Positions 7,785 to 15,712 are shown, counted from the stretch's first letter. The stretch is DNA of 32,446 nt from Planctomycetota bacterium (GCA_029259775.1 JAJDEN010000009.1:1-32446), one strand, 5' to 3'. The notes: generated by a model not told the origin, from the letters alone. Program-made: numbers and translations.

Positions 7785-7816
7785 CATCTTGCACCTGCGG
7801 CGCGGGCGGGGCAACG
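7785..7816 (-). repeat. 32-bp hairpin repeat, copy 6 of 6
   Basis: Same element and orientation, with one stem mismatch (TTGCACC on the plus strand). It lies between two minus-strand genes. The minus-strand sequence after it shares the GCGTCCAAGGCTCG leader with copy 2. Confidence 0.88.
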
Positions 7817-7832
7817 GGGCTCTAGAGCGCGG

Positions 7833-8306
7833 CTAGGGCGCCCGGCCGAAGCTCAGGTAAGTATCGTCGGTCTCCATGGGGATCGTCAATCCGGAGTAGT
7901 GACGGCTCAACTTGAACGGCGCCTCGCGCAGCCGAGCGTTCCCTTTCTCGGGCGTACGAAGGCGTAGCCGGCCACGGTGGTACTCCCGGGAGGTCCAGTC
8001 CCAGGTCCCAGATGCGCGCCCACTGTCGATGCGCGCCCCGAACAACTGCTGTAGGACGGTGCTGTCGGGTACCTGAAGTACGAAGTTCCCATCTCGCCCC
8101 AGCTCGAGTCGGACCTCGCCCAACTCGTGGTGTGCGATGTAGGTGCCCGCCGTCAGAGCGACGGTCGCCGGAGGCTCTATTCCGAAGCCACGCTCGTTGC
8201 TGAGGGCGCGAATGTACACAAACGTCATGAATGCCACAGCCGCGCCAAACACAAGCAGGAACACGTTGTACGGCGTAATGTGTCTTCGGATCGCGCGCAT
8301 CACCAT
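7833..8306 (-). CDS. single-span membrane-anchored hypothetical protein
   Basis: 157 residues. I take ATG 8306 (MVMRAIRRHITPYN); an open frame extends a further 17 codons but those codons look non-coding. A transmembrane helix spans about residues 14-35 (VFLLVFGAAVAFMTFVYI) after a basic N-terminus, which predicts N-in topology. The outer domain is beta-rich, with alternating strands such as TYIAHHELGEVRLELGRDG, FVLQVPDS and GRLRLRTPEKGNARLREAP, and resembles small proteins that report on a scalar value or threshold. No known family is recognised. It is the last gene of the repeat-bounded block before the serine recombinase. Confidence 0.65.
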   Translation of the reverse strand: MVMRAIRRHITPYNVFLLVFGAAVAFMTFVYIRALSNERGFGIEPPATVALTAGTYIAHHELGEVRLELGRDGNFVLQVPDSTVLQQLFGARIDSGRASGTWDWTSREYHRGRLRLRTPEKGNARLREAPFKLSRHYSGLTIPMETDDTYLSFGRAP

Positions 8307-8429
8307 GCTGCAGCATAGCTGTGCGCGGGACTGGCGTTGACCCGTTTCGGTGGACACCGACCCGTGGTGACCTGATCCCCGGAAGCTGGCCCAGTCCTCA
8401 GGGGCAGGTCCTACGCCTAGCCCGCGAAG

Positions 8430-9122
8430 TCAGTTCGACACGAGGCGGGTGAGAACCTGCACATGCCGCCCTCGTGCGTTGCGAGGGCGGTGGCCTTCGT
8501 CGATGAGCGCGCGCCCAATGGCCCGTAGGCTCGAGCCGGCATCTCGCAGTTCCCGCGCCCGCACGATCGTAGCCTGTTCATCGGGATGCTCCTCCAGCTG
8601 CCTCCCGTCCTCGCCGAGCCGCATCCCATACGGCACCCCACCAACCCGCTCCCCCTTGGCCTTCTTTACCGCCAGCGCCGCCTTCGTCCGGCTCCGAATC
8701 AGTGCGCGCTCGTACATCGCGAAGGCCGCCACCATGTTGCGCATCAACTGCGCCTCGGGGCTGTCGCCGTTGCCCGTGCCGTCAGCGCTGGCGAGGACGG
8801 CGCCTGCCCGTTCGCAAAGACGCTCGACCATCGCGTTGGTCAGGACGTCGCGTGCGAGTCTGTCGCGCTTGGCTACGACGAGGACGCCGGCGCTCTCAGT
8901 CCGCAGGGACTCGACCGCTGCAAGGAGTCCAGGGCGCTTGTCGATCTCGGTGCCACCGGAGACGGCGAGGTCTTCGTGCCAGGCCACGACGGTGACGCCC
9001 TCGCGCTCGGCCCATTCCTCGATGGCAGCTCGCTGGAGGTCGGGCGACAGGTCTTGGCGCGATGTGGAGCAGCGGATGTACGCGATGGCTCGCGTCGGGT
9101 CAGGTGTGCGCTTGCGCGGCAT
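8430..9122 (-). CDS. small serine recombinase (resolvase family), copy 1
   Basis: 230 residues. The N-terminal resolvase/invertase catalytic domain opens with AIAYIRCSTSRQDLSPDLQ, which contains the catalytic serine (Y-x-R-x-S-T-x-x-Q). It continues with LVVAKRDRLARD (the conserved R-x-x-R-D block of serine recombinases) and ends in a helical segment with LIRSRTKAALAVKKAKGERVG. A short C-terminal helix-turn-helix (AGSSLRAIGRALIDEGHRPRN) should bind DNA. At about 230 residues it has the size of small resolvases rather than large phage integrases. About 80% similar to the copy at 30192-30884 in inverted orientation. The ATG is fixed by an immediately upstream GGAGG that lies within a palindrome (9120-9146). 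Confidence 0.92.
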   Translation of the reverse strand: MPRKRTPDPTRAIAYIRCSTSRQDLSPDLQRAAIEEWAEREGVTVVAWHEDLAVSGGTEIDKRPGLLAAVESLRTESAGVLVVAKRDRLARDVLTNAMVERLCERAGAVLASADGTGNGDSPEAQLMRNMVAAFAMYERALIRSRTKAALAVKKAKGERVGGVPYGMRLGEDGRQLEEHPDEQATIVRARELRDAGSSLRAIGRALIDEGHRPRNARGRHVQVLTRLVSN

Positions 9123-9146
9123 GGGGCCTCCAGTGGGAGGTCCATG
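9120..9146 (-). promoter_or_regulatory. palindrome covering ribosome binding site and start codon of recombinase copy 1
   Basis: On the minus strand, CATGG and CCTCC pair with GGAGG and CCATG around a 4-nt CACT loop. The hairpin includes both the Shine-Dalgarno GGAGG and the ATG of the recombinase. The same palindrome, apart from one loop base, precedes the second recombinase at 30168-30194. It could hide the ribosome binding site in the mRNA or be a DNA operator. Confidence 0.7.
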
Positions 9147-9238
9147 TGGGCTCTACAATCGACAGATGCAAGGGTGAAGGGCGGCTCGTCGGAGAGCGGC
9201 ACACCCTGCGCCCTGCGGGCCAACGGCCATGCGGCGTT

Positions 9239-10468
9239 CTATCGGGATGCCCTCGGCCCGGTTGCGCTTGGCACCGTGCAAGCTTCATCGCGCTTGGCGC
9301 GGAAGCGCATCACCTCGCTCTTGAGCAGGCGCTGCGGCTCGCCGACAGGCAGCATCCGGTAGGCAGCGACGAAGTACTTGCCGGCACGCTTGGCGAGCTC
9401 GCAGTCCTTCTCACCTGTGACGTGGAAGTGAGTGGCCCACACGCGCGCCGCACCGACCGTAGCCGGGTAGAGATCGTCGCCCGCGTACTCAATGTAGAAC
9501 CTCGCCACGCGCACGTAGTCGAGCGCGGCATCAGTGAGCGCCTCAGAGATGCGAGCCCGCTCATCGTCGCCGACCTTGCCGCCTGCAAGTTCCTTGTTGA
9601 TCGTCGCGTACTTCACGTCGCCGCGGCCCGTGTACGCCTGCGCGAGCAGGCTCTTGAGCTTGGTGCTCTTCTTGTCGCTGATGACCTGATCGAAGTACGG
9701 ACGCGCCTTGGCAAAGTTGCCCTCGTAGACATGGCACCTGCCAATGCCTACCTTGCCTGTGAGCCACTGGATGCCCGCGACGTTGGTGGCGTTGCGCGAT
9801 TCGATCTCGCGCACGATGCGGTCGTACTCGGCTCGGGCCGCGGCGTACTTGGCCTTGTCGTTGCCGGCGATCTTGAACTTGAACAAGTAGACCCTGGCCA
9901 GCCTAGCTGCGAAGTGGTCACGCGCATTCATTCCTGGCGCGTTGACGACTTCATCGAGGGCCTTGCCTGCTCCCTTGCTGTCGCCGCGGTTGATTAGGAT
10001 GCGTGCGCGAGTGTCCTGCACGCGGGCGAAGTAGAACGATCGCGGGAAGGCGTCGAGCAGCAGTTTGGCGGCCTCGAACGTCTTGGTTGCATCGTTGGTC
10101 TCGGCCAGGCACGTCATGCGGTGAAAGAGGGCGATCTCCCTTGCTGCACCTTTCAGGTCTTCGGCGGCCGCTCCGAAACTTGCGGCGGCTTCCGCCCAGT
10201 AGCGTGAGGTGCCGCTGAGTTCGCCCTTGCGGAACGAGGTGTTCGCGTAGGCGGCGCTGACGTAGACGTCGTCGACCTCGGCGGCGTTGAACGTCCGACC
10301 GGCGAGGGTGACCTTGTCGTAGGAGAGTGTCAGCTGGCTCCTGCCGCGCTGGTTCTTCTTCGGCCAAATCTGACCGTCGGTCGTCGTGATGGAGTCGGCC
10401 TGAGCAGCCACTGCTGTGCAGAGAAGGAAGATGACCGCAATGGCGGCCCCAAGGATTCGCTTGATCAT
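9239..10468 (-). CDS. secreted tetratricopeptide-like protein
   Basis: 409 residues from ATG 10468. The signal peptide is MIKRILGAAIAVIFLLC then AVAAQADS, with likely cleavage after AQA at about residue 24. A short beta segment (LTLSYDKVTLAGRTFNAAEVDDVYV) follows, resembling the N-terminal part of secreted planctomycete proteins that read a transcript of a setting such as a strand-swapped SH3-like fold. The rest is helical with TPR-style pairs (GAAREIALFHRMTCLAETND, ARILINRGDSKGAGKALDEV, YEGNFAKARPYFDQVI, LLAQAYTGRGDVKYATINKELAGG). No catalytic motif is visible. A GC-rich hairpin in the leader (10479-10500) contains the likely GAGGGG ribosome binding site. Confidence 0.72.
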   Translation of the reverse strand: MIKRILGAAIAVIFLLCTAVAAQADSITTTDGQIWPKKNQRGRSQLTLSYDKVTLAGRTFNAAEVDDVYVSAAYANTSFRKGELSGTSRYWAEAAASFGAAAEDLKGAAREIALFHRMTCLAETNDATKTFEAAKLLLDAFPRSFYFARVQDTRARILINRGDSKGAGKALDEVVNAPGMNARDHFAARLARVYLFKFKIAGNDKAKYAAARAEYDRIVREIESRNATNVAGIQWLTGKVGIGRCHVYEGNFAKARPYFDQVISDKKSTKLKSLLAQAYTGRGDVKYATINKELAGGKVGDDERARISEALTDAALDYVRVARFYIEYAGDDLYPATVGAARVWATHFHVTGEKDCELAKRAGKYFVAAYRMLPVGEPQRLLKSEVMRFRAKRDEACTVPSATGPRASR

Positions 10469-10478
10469 CTGAGTATTG

Positions 10479-10500
10479 CCCCTCGTGTTGGACGAAGGGG
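10479..10500 (-). promoter_or_regulatory. hairpin in the 5' leader of the TPR-like gene
   Basis: Minus strand: CCCCTTCGT, a 5-nt loop, then ACGAGGGG (one bulge). The 3' arm carries GAGGGG about 10 nt before ATG 10468, so the hairpin could mask the ribosome binding site. It is the second case in this window of a leader hairpin over a ribosome binding site. Confidence 0.4.
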
Positions 10501-10657
10501 AGCGGGTCGGCGCTTGTGGGCCGGAGGGTTCAGCCTACGGGCGTGTGCTGGAGTGGTCAACCCGACCACTCGCACGCAGCATTGACTTCAACTCGCAGGC
10601 GGACTCAACTCCTGATTCCACGCCGACTGCCGGTGCTATCCGGTAGAGTCGCACGCG

Positions 10658-12055
10658 ATGTTCGGCCGAAGTGGACACAAGCTGCGTATCGAAGGAGAGT
10701 TGCTCGATACGGTCTGCGCAAACGTGTGGCAGCTCCGCGCGATGTCGGCAGCGGACCGCGATGCTGTACTGGAGGCTGCCATCGAGCTTCTGCCGGGTCT
10801 TGAGTTCGAGGCCTGCGGCGGCCTCGTACTCGACGACGAAATGCGCGCGACCATCGCTGCCCAGGTGGCGTTGCTCTGCCATCGACTTCCGGCCGACACG
10901 CGGCCAGACAAGCTCCCCATCCTCGTCTATCCCGATGTCTTCTTCAGGCAGCACGAGACGCACTCTTCCGTGCGCATCGGGGAGGTGGGCACGTTCGGGA
11001 CCGTCGTGCTCTCCTGGCACCACGTGCTGCTTTGCGGCCTGTCCCGGGATACGGTCCACGTCGTCTCGCACGAAGTGGCCCATGTGCTGGATGGCGCGAG
11101 CGGAGCATACGACGGTGTGCCGCTCCTGGCGGATCCGTCACGGCTCGCCGCGTGGAAGAAGATGCTCGAAGACGAGCTTGACGAGCACCGCCTGGAAACC
11201 GCGCGCCAGCGCGACCCGCTGATCAGCGTCTACGCGACAACGAACGAGGCGGAGTTCTTCGCGGAGGCGACGACCTACTTTGTGCAAAAGGGAGCCGAGC
11301 TTCGAGAGCAACGCCCCCGACTCTACGACCACCTGGCGAGCCTCTACCGCCTCGACCCGACCACGTGGACACTGCCCCCGGGCGAAGCGCCGGACCCACG
11401 CATCGAGCGCCTGACGCAGGATCGGCGCCAGTTCCTCATCGACGAGTACGGCAAGTCGGTCGCCGAGCACCCGCAGTTCGGCGTAGGCCATCTGGAGCTG
11501 GCACGCCTGCTTGCCGAAGCCGACCGACTGGACGAGGCGCTGCGGCACTTCGACAAGGCGATCCGCCTCATGCCGGGCGAGGCCGAACTCCACCGCGAGC
11601 GCGGCAGTTGGCGCATGGAGGCCAACGACCTCGCAGGCGCGATCCAGGACTTCAGCCGCGCACTCGTGCTGGCCCCCCGGTGGGTGCAGGCCCTCTGTGA
11701 TCGAGCGCAGGCCTGGCTGCTCACGGGCGCGCGCGACAAGGCCCTGGAGGACGCGCGCGCCGCGCTCGTGGAGGACCCGGAGTCGGATGTTGCACTGGGC
11801 GCGCAGGGGGCCGCGCTACTGGAGTGCTGCGAGTGGCGCGCGGCGGAGCAGGCCTACGGGGAGGCCCTGGCCCTGTTCCCGGATGCCGCTGGGCACCTGT
11901 TCGGCCGCGCTATCGCCCTGTACGAGCTCGGCGCATTTGAGTCGGCCCTGGCCGACGCGGAGGGGGCGATTGAGTTGGGCGCTGCGTGGCCCGATCTCTT
12001 GGAGCTTCGTGACTCCGCCCGCGCGGCCTTGGATGAGCAAGGGCCCCAAGCCTGA
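10658..12055 (+). CDS. MtfA-like (M90) zinc metallopeptidase with C-terminal TPR repeats
   Basis: 465 residues from ATG 10658. The peptidase part holds H138-E-V-A-H142 within VSHEVAHVLDG, the zinc-binding HExxH motif, and a downstream glutamate at E203 in FFAEATTYF as the third ligand. Both are the hallmarks of the M90/MtfA family, as are the LPILVYPDVFF and VVLSWHHVLL blocks before them. MtfA of enterobacteria is a cytoplasmic peptidase that acts on the Mlc repressor. Here about 200 residues of TPR repeats are fused (residues about 260-460, for example GHLELARLLAEADRLDEALRHFDKAI and AIQDFSRALVLAPR), an addition not found in E. coli MtfA that suggests a partner-binding role. No signal peptide is seen. 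Confidence 0.88.
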   Translation: MFGRSGHKLRIEGELLDTVCANVWQLRAMSAADRDAVLEAAIELLPGLEFEACGGLVLDDEMRATIAAQVALLCHRLPADTRPDKLPILVYPDVFFRQHETHSSVRIGEVGTFGTVVLSWHHVLLCGLSRDTVHVVSHEVAHVLDGASGAYDGVPLLADPSRLAAWKKMLEDELDEHRLETARQRDPLISVYATTNEAEFFAEATTYFVQKGAELREQRPRLYDHLASLYRLDPTTWTLPPGEAPDPRIERLTQDRRQFLIDEYGKSVAEHPQFGVGHLELARLLAEADRLDEALRHFDKAIRLMPGEAELHRERGSWRMEANDLAGAIQDFSRALVLAPRWVQALCDRAQAWLLTGARDKALEDARAALVEDPESDVALGAQGAALLECCEWRAAEQAYGEALALFPDAAGHLFGRAIALYELGAFESALADAEGAIELGAAWPDLLELRDSARAALDEQGPQA

Positions 12056-12183
12056 CGACTGGGACTTCGCCCCAGCATGGGCCGGTCGCATCAGCTGGCC
12101 CAACGAACGAGGACTACGGGCGCCCCTCCCCGCGCCTCACCAACATCCGATAATCAGTCATGGGACTGCGGGCTCGAGGCCGG

Positions 12184-12267
12184 GTGTCACATTGACCAAC
12201 GGTGGGTGACAGCGAGGCCAGTTGGGGTGTGTAGCGTGTGGGAGACGGTGACCTGGGGATACCTAAC
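12184..12267 (+). repeat. 84-bp dispersed repeat, copy a
   Basis: Begins GTGTCAC, followed by TGACCAACGGTGGGTGAC, and ends TACCTAAC. An inverted counterpart (copy b) lies at 27988-28072, with roughly 70% identity over about 85 bp and both ends conserved. The inner block GGGAGACGGTGACCTG resembles the GAGACGGTCACCTG part of the 15713/19265 repeat. Confidence 0.75.
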
Positions 12268-12522
12268 AAGGTTGTGTTCTTCGGCTCGTGGTAGGGCGGC
12301 TGGCCGCAAGAGGGTCGACTCTGAAGGTCCCAGCCAATGGGGACCCTAGAGGGACCCTGCGCCCTGGTGCGCCACTTTGCCCTGTCCTGCCCCACCTCGC
12401 ACGGTGCTAGGGCCCTTTCCCTCAGACGGCCCAGATCGCCCTGCGTGGGCCAGATCCATCCAGGCGCCCGGTTCGTCGCCTCTGACCTGCCCCGCTGTGA
12501 GTCAAGACCTTCGGCACGCTCC

Positions 12523-12538
12523 TGACGAGTACTCGTCA
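12523..12538. promoter_or_regulatory. perfect 16-bp palindrome
   Basis: TGACGAGTACTCGTCA reads the same on both strands. It stands 86 bp beyond the stop of the sigma factor gene 12625-15141, in a gap with no gene, so it may be an operator, a hairpin at the 3' end of that transcript, or chance. Confidence 0.4.
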
Positions 12539-12624
12539 CAGTGGTTCAGAGAGTCGTGACACACAGCTCAGCGGAAGTGACCGGCGTTCCGGGCAGGGTC
12601 GTAGGGCGCAGCCGGGCCGCACGC

Positions 12625-15141
12625 CTACTTCGGCTGCAGGGTGACGCGCAGCGGCTCGTTCCCCTCCCTGCGGACGTCGATCGTGACAGTGACGTCCGCG
12701 AAGTCCGGCGCTTGGAGGAGCAGGTCGTAGGAGCCGGGGAGAAGCCCGGTCAGCGTGGCCTTGCCCGCGGGGTCGAACTCGATGCGCGGCCAGTCATGGC
12801 CTGAGCGCGGTGGGGGACCATCCGGCCGCGTCACCGTGACTCGGATGCGCCGCGGCGTCTTGGCGCCCTGCGGCACGGTGAGCACAACGGGTACTGCAGG
12901 ATAGGCCTCGGGGACGACTTTGCCGAGATCGAGTGTTGCGCCGGCGACCAACTTCACGTCGCGCGAAAACGACCTGTAGCCCGGCAGCGCCAGCGCAAAC
13001 TCGTACGTGCCCGCCGGCAGGTATGGCATCTCGAAACGACCCTCGGCATCCGGCCGCGCCATGCCCACCAAGTCTCGCCGACGATCCTTGGTGAGGAGCA
13101 TGCCGCCACGGTCGCTCGCGCCGGCTGCCAGGATGCGTCCCTTCAGCGTCGAGAGGCCGGGCATCACGAGGTCGAGCCGCACGGTCCCGGCGCTGGTGAG
13201 TTCGACGTCCTCCAAGCGCACCATGCCCTGCTTGAACAGGGCCCCGACCATGTGCTTGCCCAGGGCCTTGCGCTCGAAGAGAAACCCCCCTTTCTCGTCG
13301 ACCTCCGCCTGAGGGAAGTTGCCGAGTTGGATCTTCGCCGGGTGGACGGGCTTCCCGTTTGGATCGCGCAGCGAGCCCTTGACGCGCGCCGTCGCCTCGA
13401 GCTGGACCACGATGGGATCAGGCGGGTCATCCCCGACGGTGATGCGGCGTTCGACGCGGATCGTGTGTTTACTGGCAAACACGGTCAGCGAGTACTCCCC
13501 GCGAGGTGGGGTGTCCATGCGAATCGAGCCATCGGCGGCGAGCTTCGACTTGCCGCGCGCGGAACCTCTCGTTCCGCCGCTGATGCGCTGCAGCGACCAT
13601 GTCAGCTCGGTCCCTTCCGCCTCACGGGAAGCGCCGTTGAACTGGAGCAGGAACGGCAGCGAAGGTGTCAGGCGGTACTCGGCCGCGGCCAGGTCCGGGC
13701 CAATCTCGATCTCATCGAAGACCGGCGCGTAGCCCTGCTGGTGCAACTCCACCGTGTACAGCCCGGCCGGCAGGAGCTGAAAGTGGAACCGCCCCTTCTC
13801 GTCGGTTCTGCGGACCGCGTAGCCGCCCTGAACGACTCTCCGGCTGCCGGCGCCAGGCCGGCGGAGCTCGAAGCGGATGCCGACGACCGGCGCGCCGTCC
13901 CGCGCGGAGAGGACCACACCCCGGTACTCGTGCCCACGCTCGATCGTGAAGTCGACGCGCACAAGCTCGTCGACCTTCAGGCTCACGGGCCTCAGGATCA
14001 GGCAGTCGGACTTGCGCTCTCCCTTGACGTAGAGCTGACGATCGCCGACGCGCTCGCCGTGCAGGTGGAAGAAGCCCTTCTCGTCGGTCACGACGTCGAC
14101 CCGGGCCCGGCCCCACAGTGCGAGCCTCACGCCGACCACGGGCGTACCGTCCTCGAAGCGGAGCGTGCCCGCCACGCTTCCGGTGCCCGGCGGGATCGGC
14201 GCGTCGAGCGAGATGCGAGACGTGGGGGGCTCCGGCTTCTTGGGTTCCCGAGTTGGCGCGGGCTCCTGCGGCGTCGGCGCTGCCGTACCTAGCTTCGGAC
14301 CGGAGCCGCTTGCGTCCGGCGCAGCCTCCTCGCCCGTACCGGCTCCGTCCGCGTGAAGCGACGATCCGTCCCGCTCCGACACCTCGTCCCGCTCGAGCGC
14401 TCGGTGGATCACGAATCCCCCGATCGGAATGCACACCAACACGAGCCCCAGGATCAGCGCCTTCTTCGTCACGGTCAGTCCTCCCACGATCAGTGCCGAT
14501 GCTGTGACCGACGACGCGGCCACGGCCAAGGCGGACGCCTTGGCCAACACGACGTCCCGTACTCCCTCGATGCCCACCGCTAGTGGTCCCAATGCGAGCG
14601 CGCCGAGAGACGCCGAGCGCGGGAGCTTCTCGCGCATCAGGCGCAGTCCGCGTTGGAGTTGGGAGCGCACAGTCGCGGGTGGGCGGTCCAGACTGTGCGC
14701 GATTTCCGCGGGCGCGAGCCCATGCTCCAATCGCAGGACAAGCACCGCGCGATAGGGCTGCGGCATGGCATCCAAGGCAAAGCGGACTTCCGCGCGGATC
14801 TCCGGGCCGCCGGACCCGTCGATCCCGACGACGGCCCCCCGCCCATGCTGCGGCTGCGCTCCTGCACGCCGGGCTCTCTTGCGGCTCGCGTTGCGGGCGT
14901 GGTTCTGCAGGATTCCGATCAGCCAGGGCACGAGCCGGCGCGAGGGATCGTAGCGCTCGGCCGAAGCGAGCGCCGTCAGGAAGGTCTCCTGCAGCAGCTC
15001 GTCCGCCTCAGTGGCGTCCTGCACGAAGTGCCTGGCCACGCGCAGGATCTCGGGCGCCGTGCGGTCGAAGACGTCCGCCAACGCGGCGACGTCACCGCGC
15101 CTGCGGAAGCGTTCGAACTGTCTCTCGAGGCTGCGTCCCAT
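12625..15141 (-). CDS. ECF sigma factor fused to membrane span and carboxypeptidase-regulatory-like repeats (copy 1)
   Basis: 838 residues from ATG 15141 (a GTG one codon upstream is possible). Residues about 22-90 match sigma-70 region 2 (PEILRVARHFVQDATEADELLQETF then PSRRLVPWLIGI), and about 125-175 match region 4 (MPQPYRAVLVLRLEHGLAPAEIAHSLDRPPATVRSQLQRGL), so the N-terminus should bind RNA polymerase and promoter -35 DNA. A hydrophobic segment near residues 228-248 (ALILGLVLVCIPIGGFVI) is a membrane span. A Pro-rich linker (about 265-310) leads to several CarboxypepD_reg Ig-like repeats up to the C-terminus (DGTPVVGVRLALWG, DEKGFFHLHGERVG, DEKGRFHFQLLPAGLYTVELHQQGYAP). Fusion in one chain ties an initiation factor to an exported binding module. 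Planctomycete ECF factors with long C-terminal extensions are known. The paralogue is 15951-19115, on the opposite strand. Confidence 0.9.
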   Translation of the reverse strand: MGRSLERQFERFRRRGDVAALADVFDRTAPEILRVARHFVQDATEADELLQETFLTALASAERYDPSRRLVPWLIGILQNHARNASRKRARRAGAQPQHGRGAVVGIDGSGGPEIRAEVRFALDAMPQPYRAVLVLRLEHGLAPAEIAHSLDRPPATVRSQLQRGLRLMREKLPRSASLGALALGPLAVGIEGVRDVVLAKASALAVAASSVTASALIVGGLTVTKKALILGLVLVCIPIGGFVIHRALERDEVSERDGSSLHADGAGTGEEAAPDASGSGPKLGTAAPTPQEPAPTREPKKPEPPTSRISLDAPIPPGTGSVAGTLRFEDGTPVVGVRLALWGRARVDVVTDEKGFFHLHGERVGDRQLYVKGERKSDCLILRPVSLKVDELVRVDFTIERGHEYRGVVLSARDGAPVVGIRFELRRPGAGSRRVVQGGYAVRRTDEKGRFHFQLLPAGLYTVELHQQGYAPVFDEIEIGPDLAAAEYRLTPSLPFLLQFNGASREAEGTELTWSLQRISGGTRGSARGKSKLAADGSIRMDTPPRGEYSLTVFASKHTIRVERRITVGDDPPDPIVVQLEATARVKGSLRDPNGKPVHPAKIQLGNFPQAEVDEKGGFLFERKALGKHMVGALFKQGMVRLEDVELTSAGTVRLDLVMPGLSTLKGRILAAGASDRGGMLLTKDRRRDLVGMARPDAEGRFEMPYLPAGTYEFALALPGYRSFSRDVKLVAGATLDLGKVVPEAYPAVPVVLTVPQGAKTPRRIRVTVTRPDGPPPRSGHDWPRIEFDPAGKATLTGLLPGSYDLLLQAPDFADVTVTIDVRREGNEPLRVTLQPK

Positions 15142-15328
15142 CACCCGTACTTGTCACGGGATGGGGCCGCGTTGCAAGAGTTCCGTGCGCTGCTTCCCTT
15201 CCGCCCTCTGCCAGCGCATCGAGAGGCTCGGAGTGCTGCACGTAGTCGTGACCAGAGCCACAGACGTCGAGGCGATGGAGGGGGCATGCGCGCCTCCTTG
15301 GCCTCTTGTTGCCGGGAGTGACCCTGGC

Positions 15329-15553
15329 CTACATCCCTTCACCAACGTCTGCACGCTGGGAGTGTCCGCCCGCCTGGACGGCCTCCAGCAGACAGCGTGC
15401 GGCGGAGATCAGCGGGCGCGGGTCCACGGCCGTCTCTGCTTCGGCGAGGAGTTCGCGGGCAAGCCGGATGCGGCGCGCGGGGCAAAATCGCGGCAAAGCA
15501 GGCGGCAAAGCGCCCTTCCGACGATTCTCCAAGTCCTTGGTAGACAAGAACAT
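15329..15553 (-). CDS. small hypothetical protein
   Basis: 74 residues from ATG 15553, chosen because CGGAGG lies 5 nt upstream; the same frame runs further upstream but only through the antisense of the tRNA half. It begins MFLSTKDLENRRKGALPPAL and continues with a basic segment and a helical stretch (RIRLARELLAEAETAVDPRP, SAARCLLEAVQAGG). I do not recognise a family. Its start lies 14 nt from the tRNA remnant, the layout expected for the first gene of an element that landed in a tRNA gene. It may be a spurious frame, but the ribosome binding site and codon choice argue for a real gene. Confidence 0.45.
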   Translation of the reverse strand: MFLSTKDLENRRKGALPPALPRFCPARRIRLARELLAEAETAVDPRPLISAARCLLEAVQAGGHSQRADVGEGM

Positions 15554-15567
15554 GCGACCTCCGCTCC

Positions 15568-15617
15568 TCAGCTTCCCAAGCTGAATGTCGTCGGTTCGAA
15601 CCCGATCGGGCGCTCCA
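15568..15617 (+). pseudogene. tRNA-Gly(CCC) 3' half (truncated tRNA gene)
   Basis: An anticodon arm TCAGC, loop TTCCCAA, GCTGA (anticodon CCC) is followed by a five-base variable region, a T-arm GTCGG-TTCGAAC-CCGAT, the acceptor strand CGGGCGC, T and an encoded CCA. All these parts are canonical for bacterial tRNA-Gly(CCC). The 5' half (acceptor and D-arm) is not present in the correct position. A possible GCGCCC acceptor partner lies at 15510-15515, but it is 40-50 nt too far away and no D-arm can be folded between. A preserved 3' half is the usual attachment site of integrases, so this may be an att scar. Confidence 0.75.
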
Positions 15618-15712
15618 CTCTCCCTGCACCACCGCGCCCCAACTCGCGCGTCCTCGCACACTTCCGGCGAGGTGTCTCCCGTCCGATGCCGAGGGCCACT
15701 CTGCCTACGTTC

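Larger units (their letters stand above)
12056..12624 (+). other. 570-bp intergenic region with repeat and palindrome
   Basis: No convincing gene. It carries copy a of an approximately 84-bp dispersed repeat (12184-12267) and a perfect 16-bp palindrome (12523-12538). It lies between the 3' ends of convergent genes 10658-12055 (plus) and 12625-15141 (minus). The short open frames here lack ribosome binding sites and codon bias. Confidence 0.6.

Noticed and set aside
1629..7816. Canonical integron attC sites
   Set aside because: The conserved ends are CTTGCCCC and GGGGCAAC on the plus strand. The attC core sites RYYYAAC and GTTRRRY are not present in the right order, and no tyrosine integrase IntI is seen. 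The element is kept as an unnamed hairpin repeat.
8336..8372. IS3-type terminal inverted repeat (CCCGTTTCGGTGGACACC)
   Set aside because: The stretch resembles ends of some IS3-family elements, but no partner end or transposase is near, so it cannot be supported.
13252..14292. Long plus-strand frame opposite the first sigma factor gene
   Set aside because: GC-rich antisense frame with no ribosome binding site or domain; the minus-strand gene has clear domain content.
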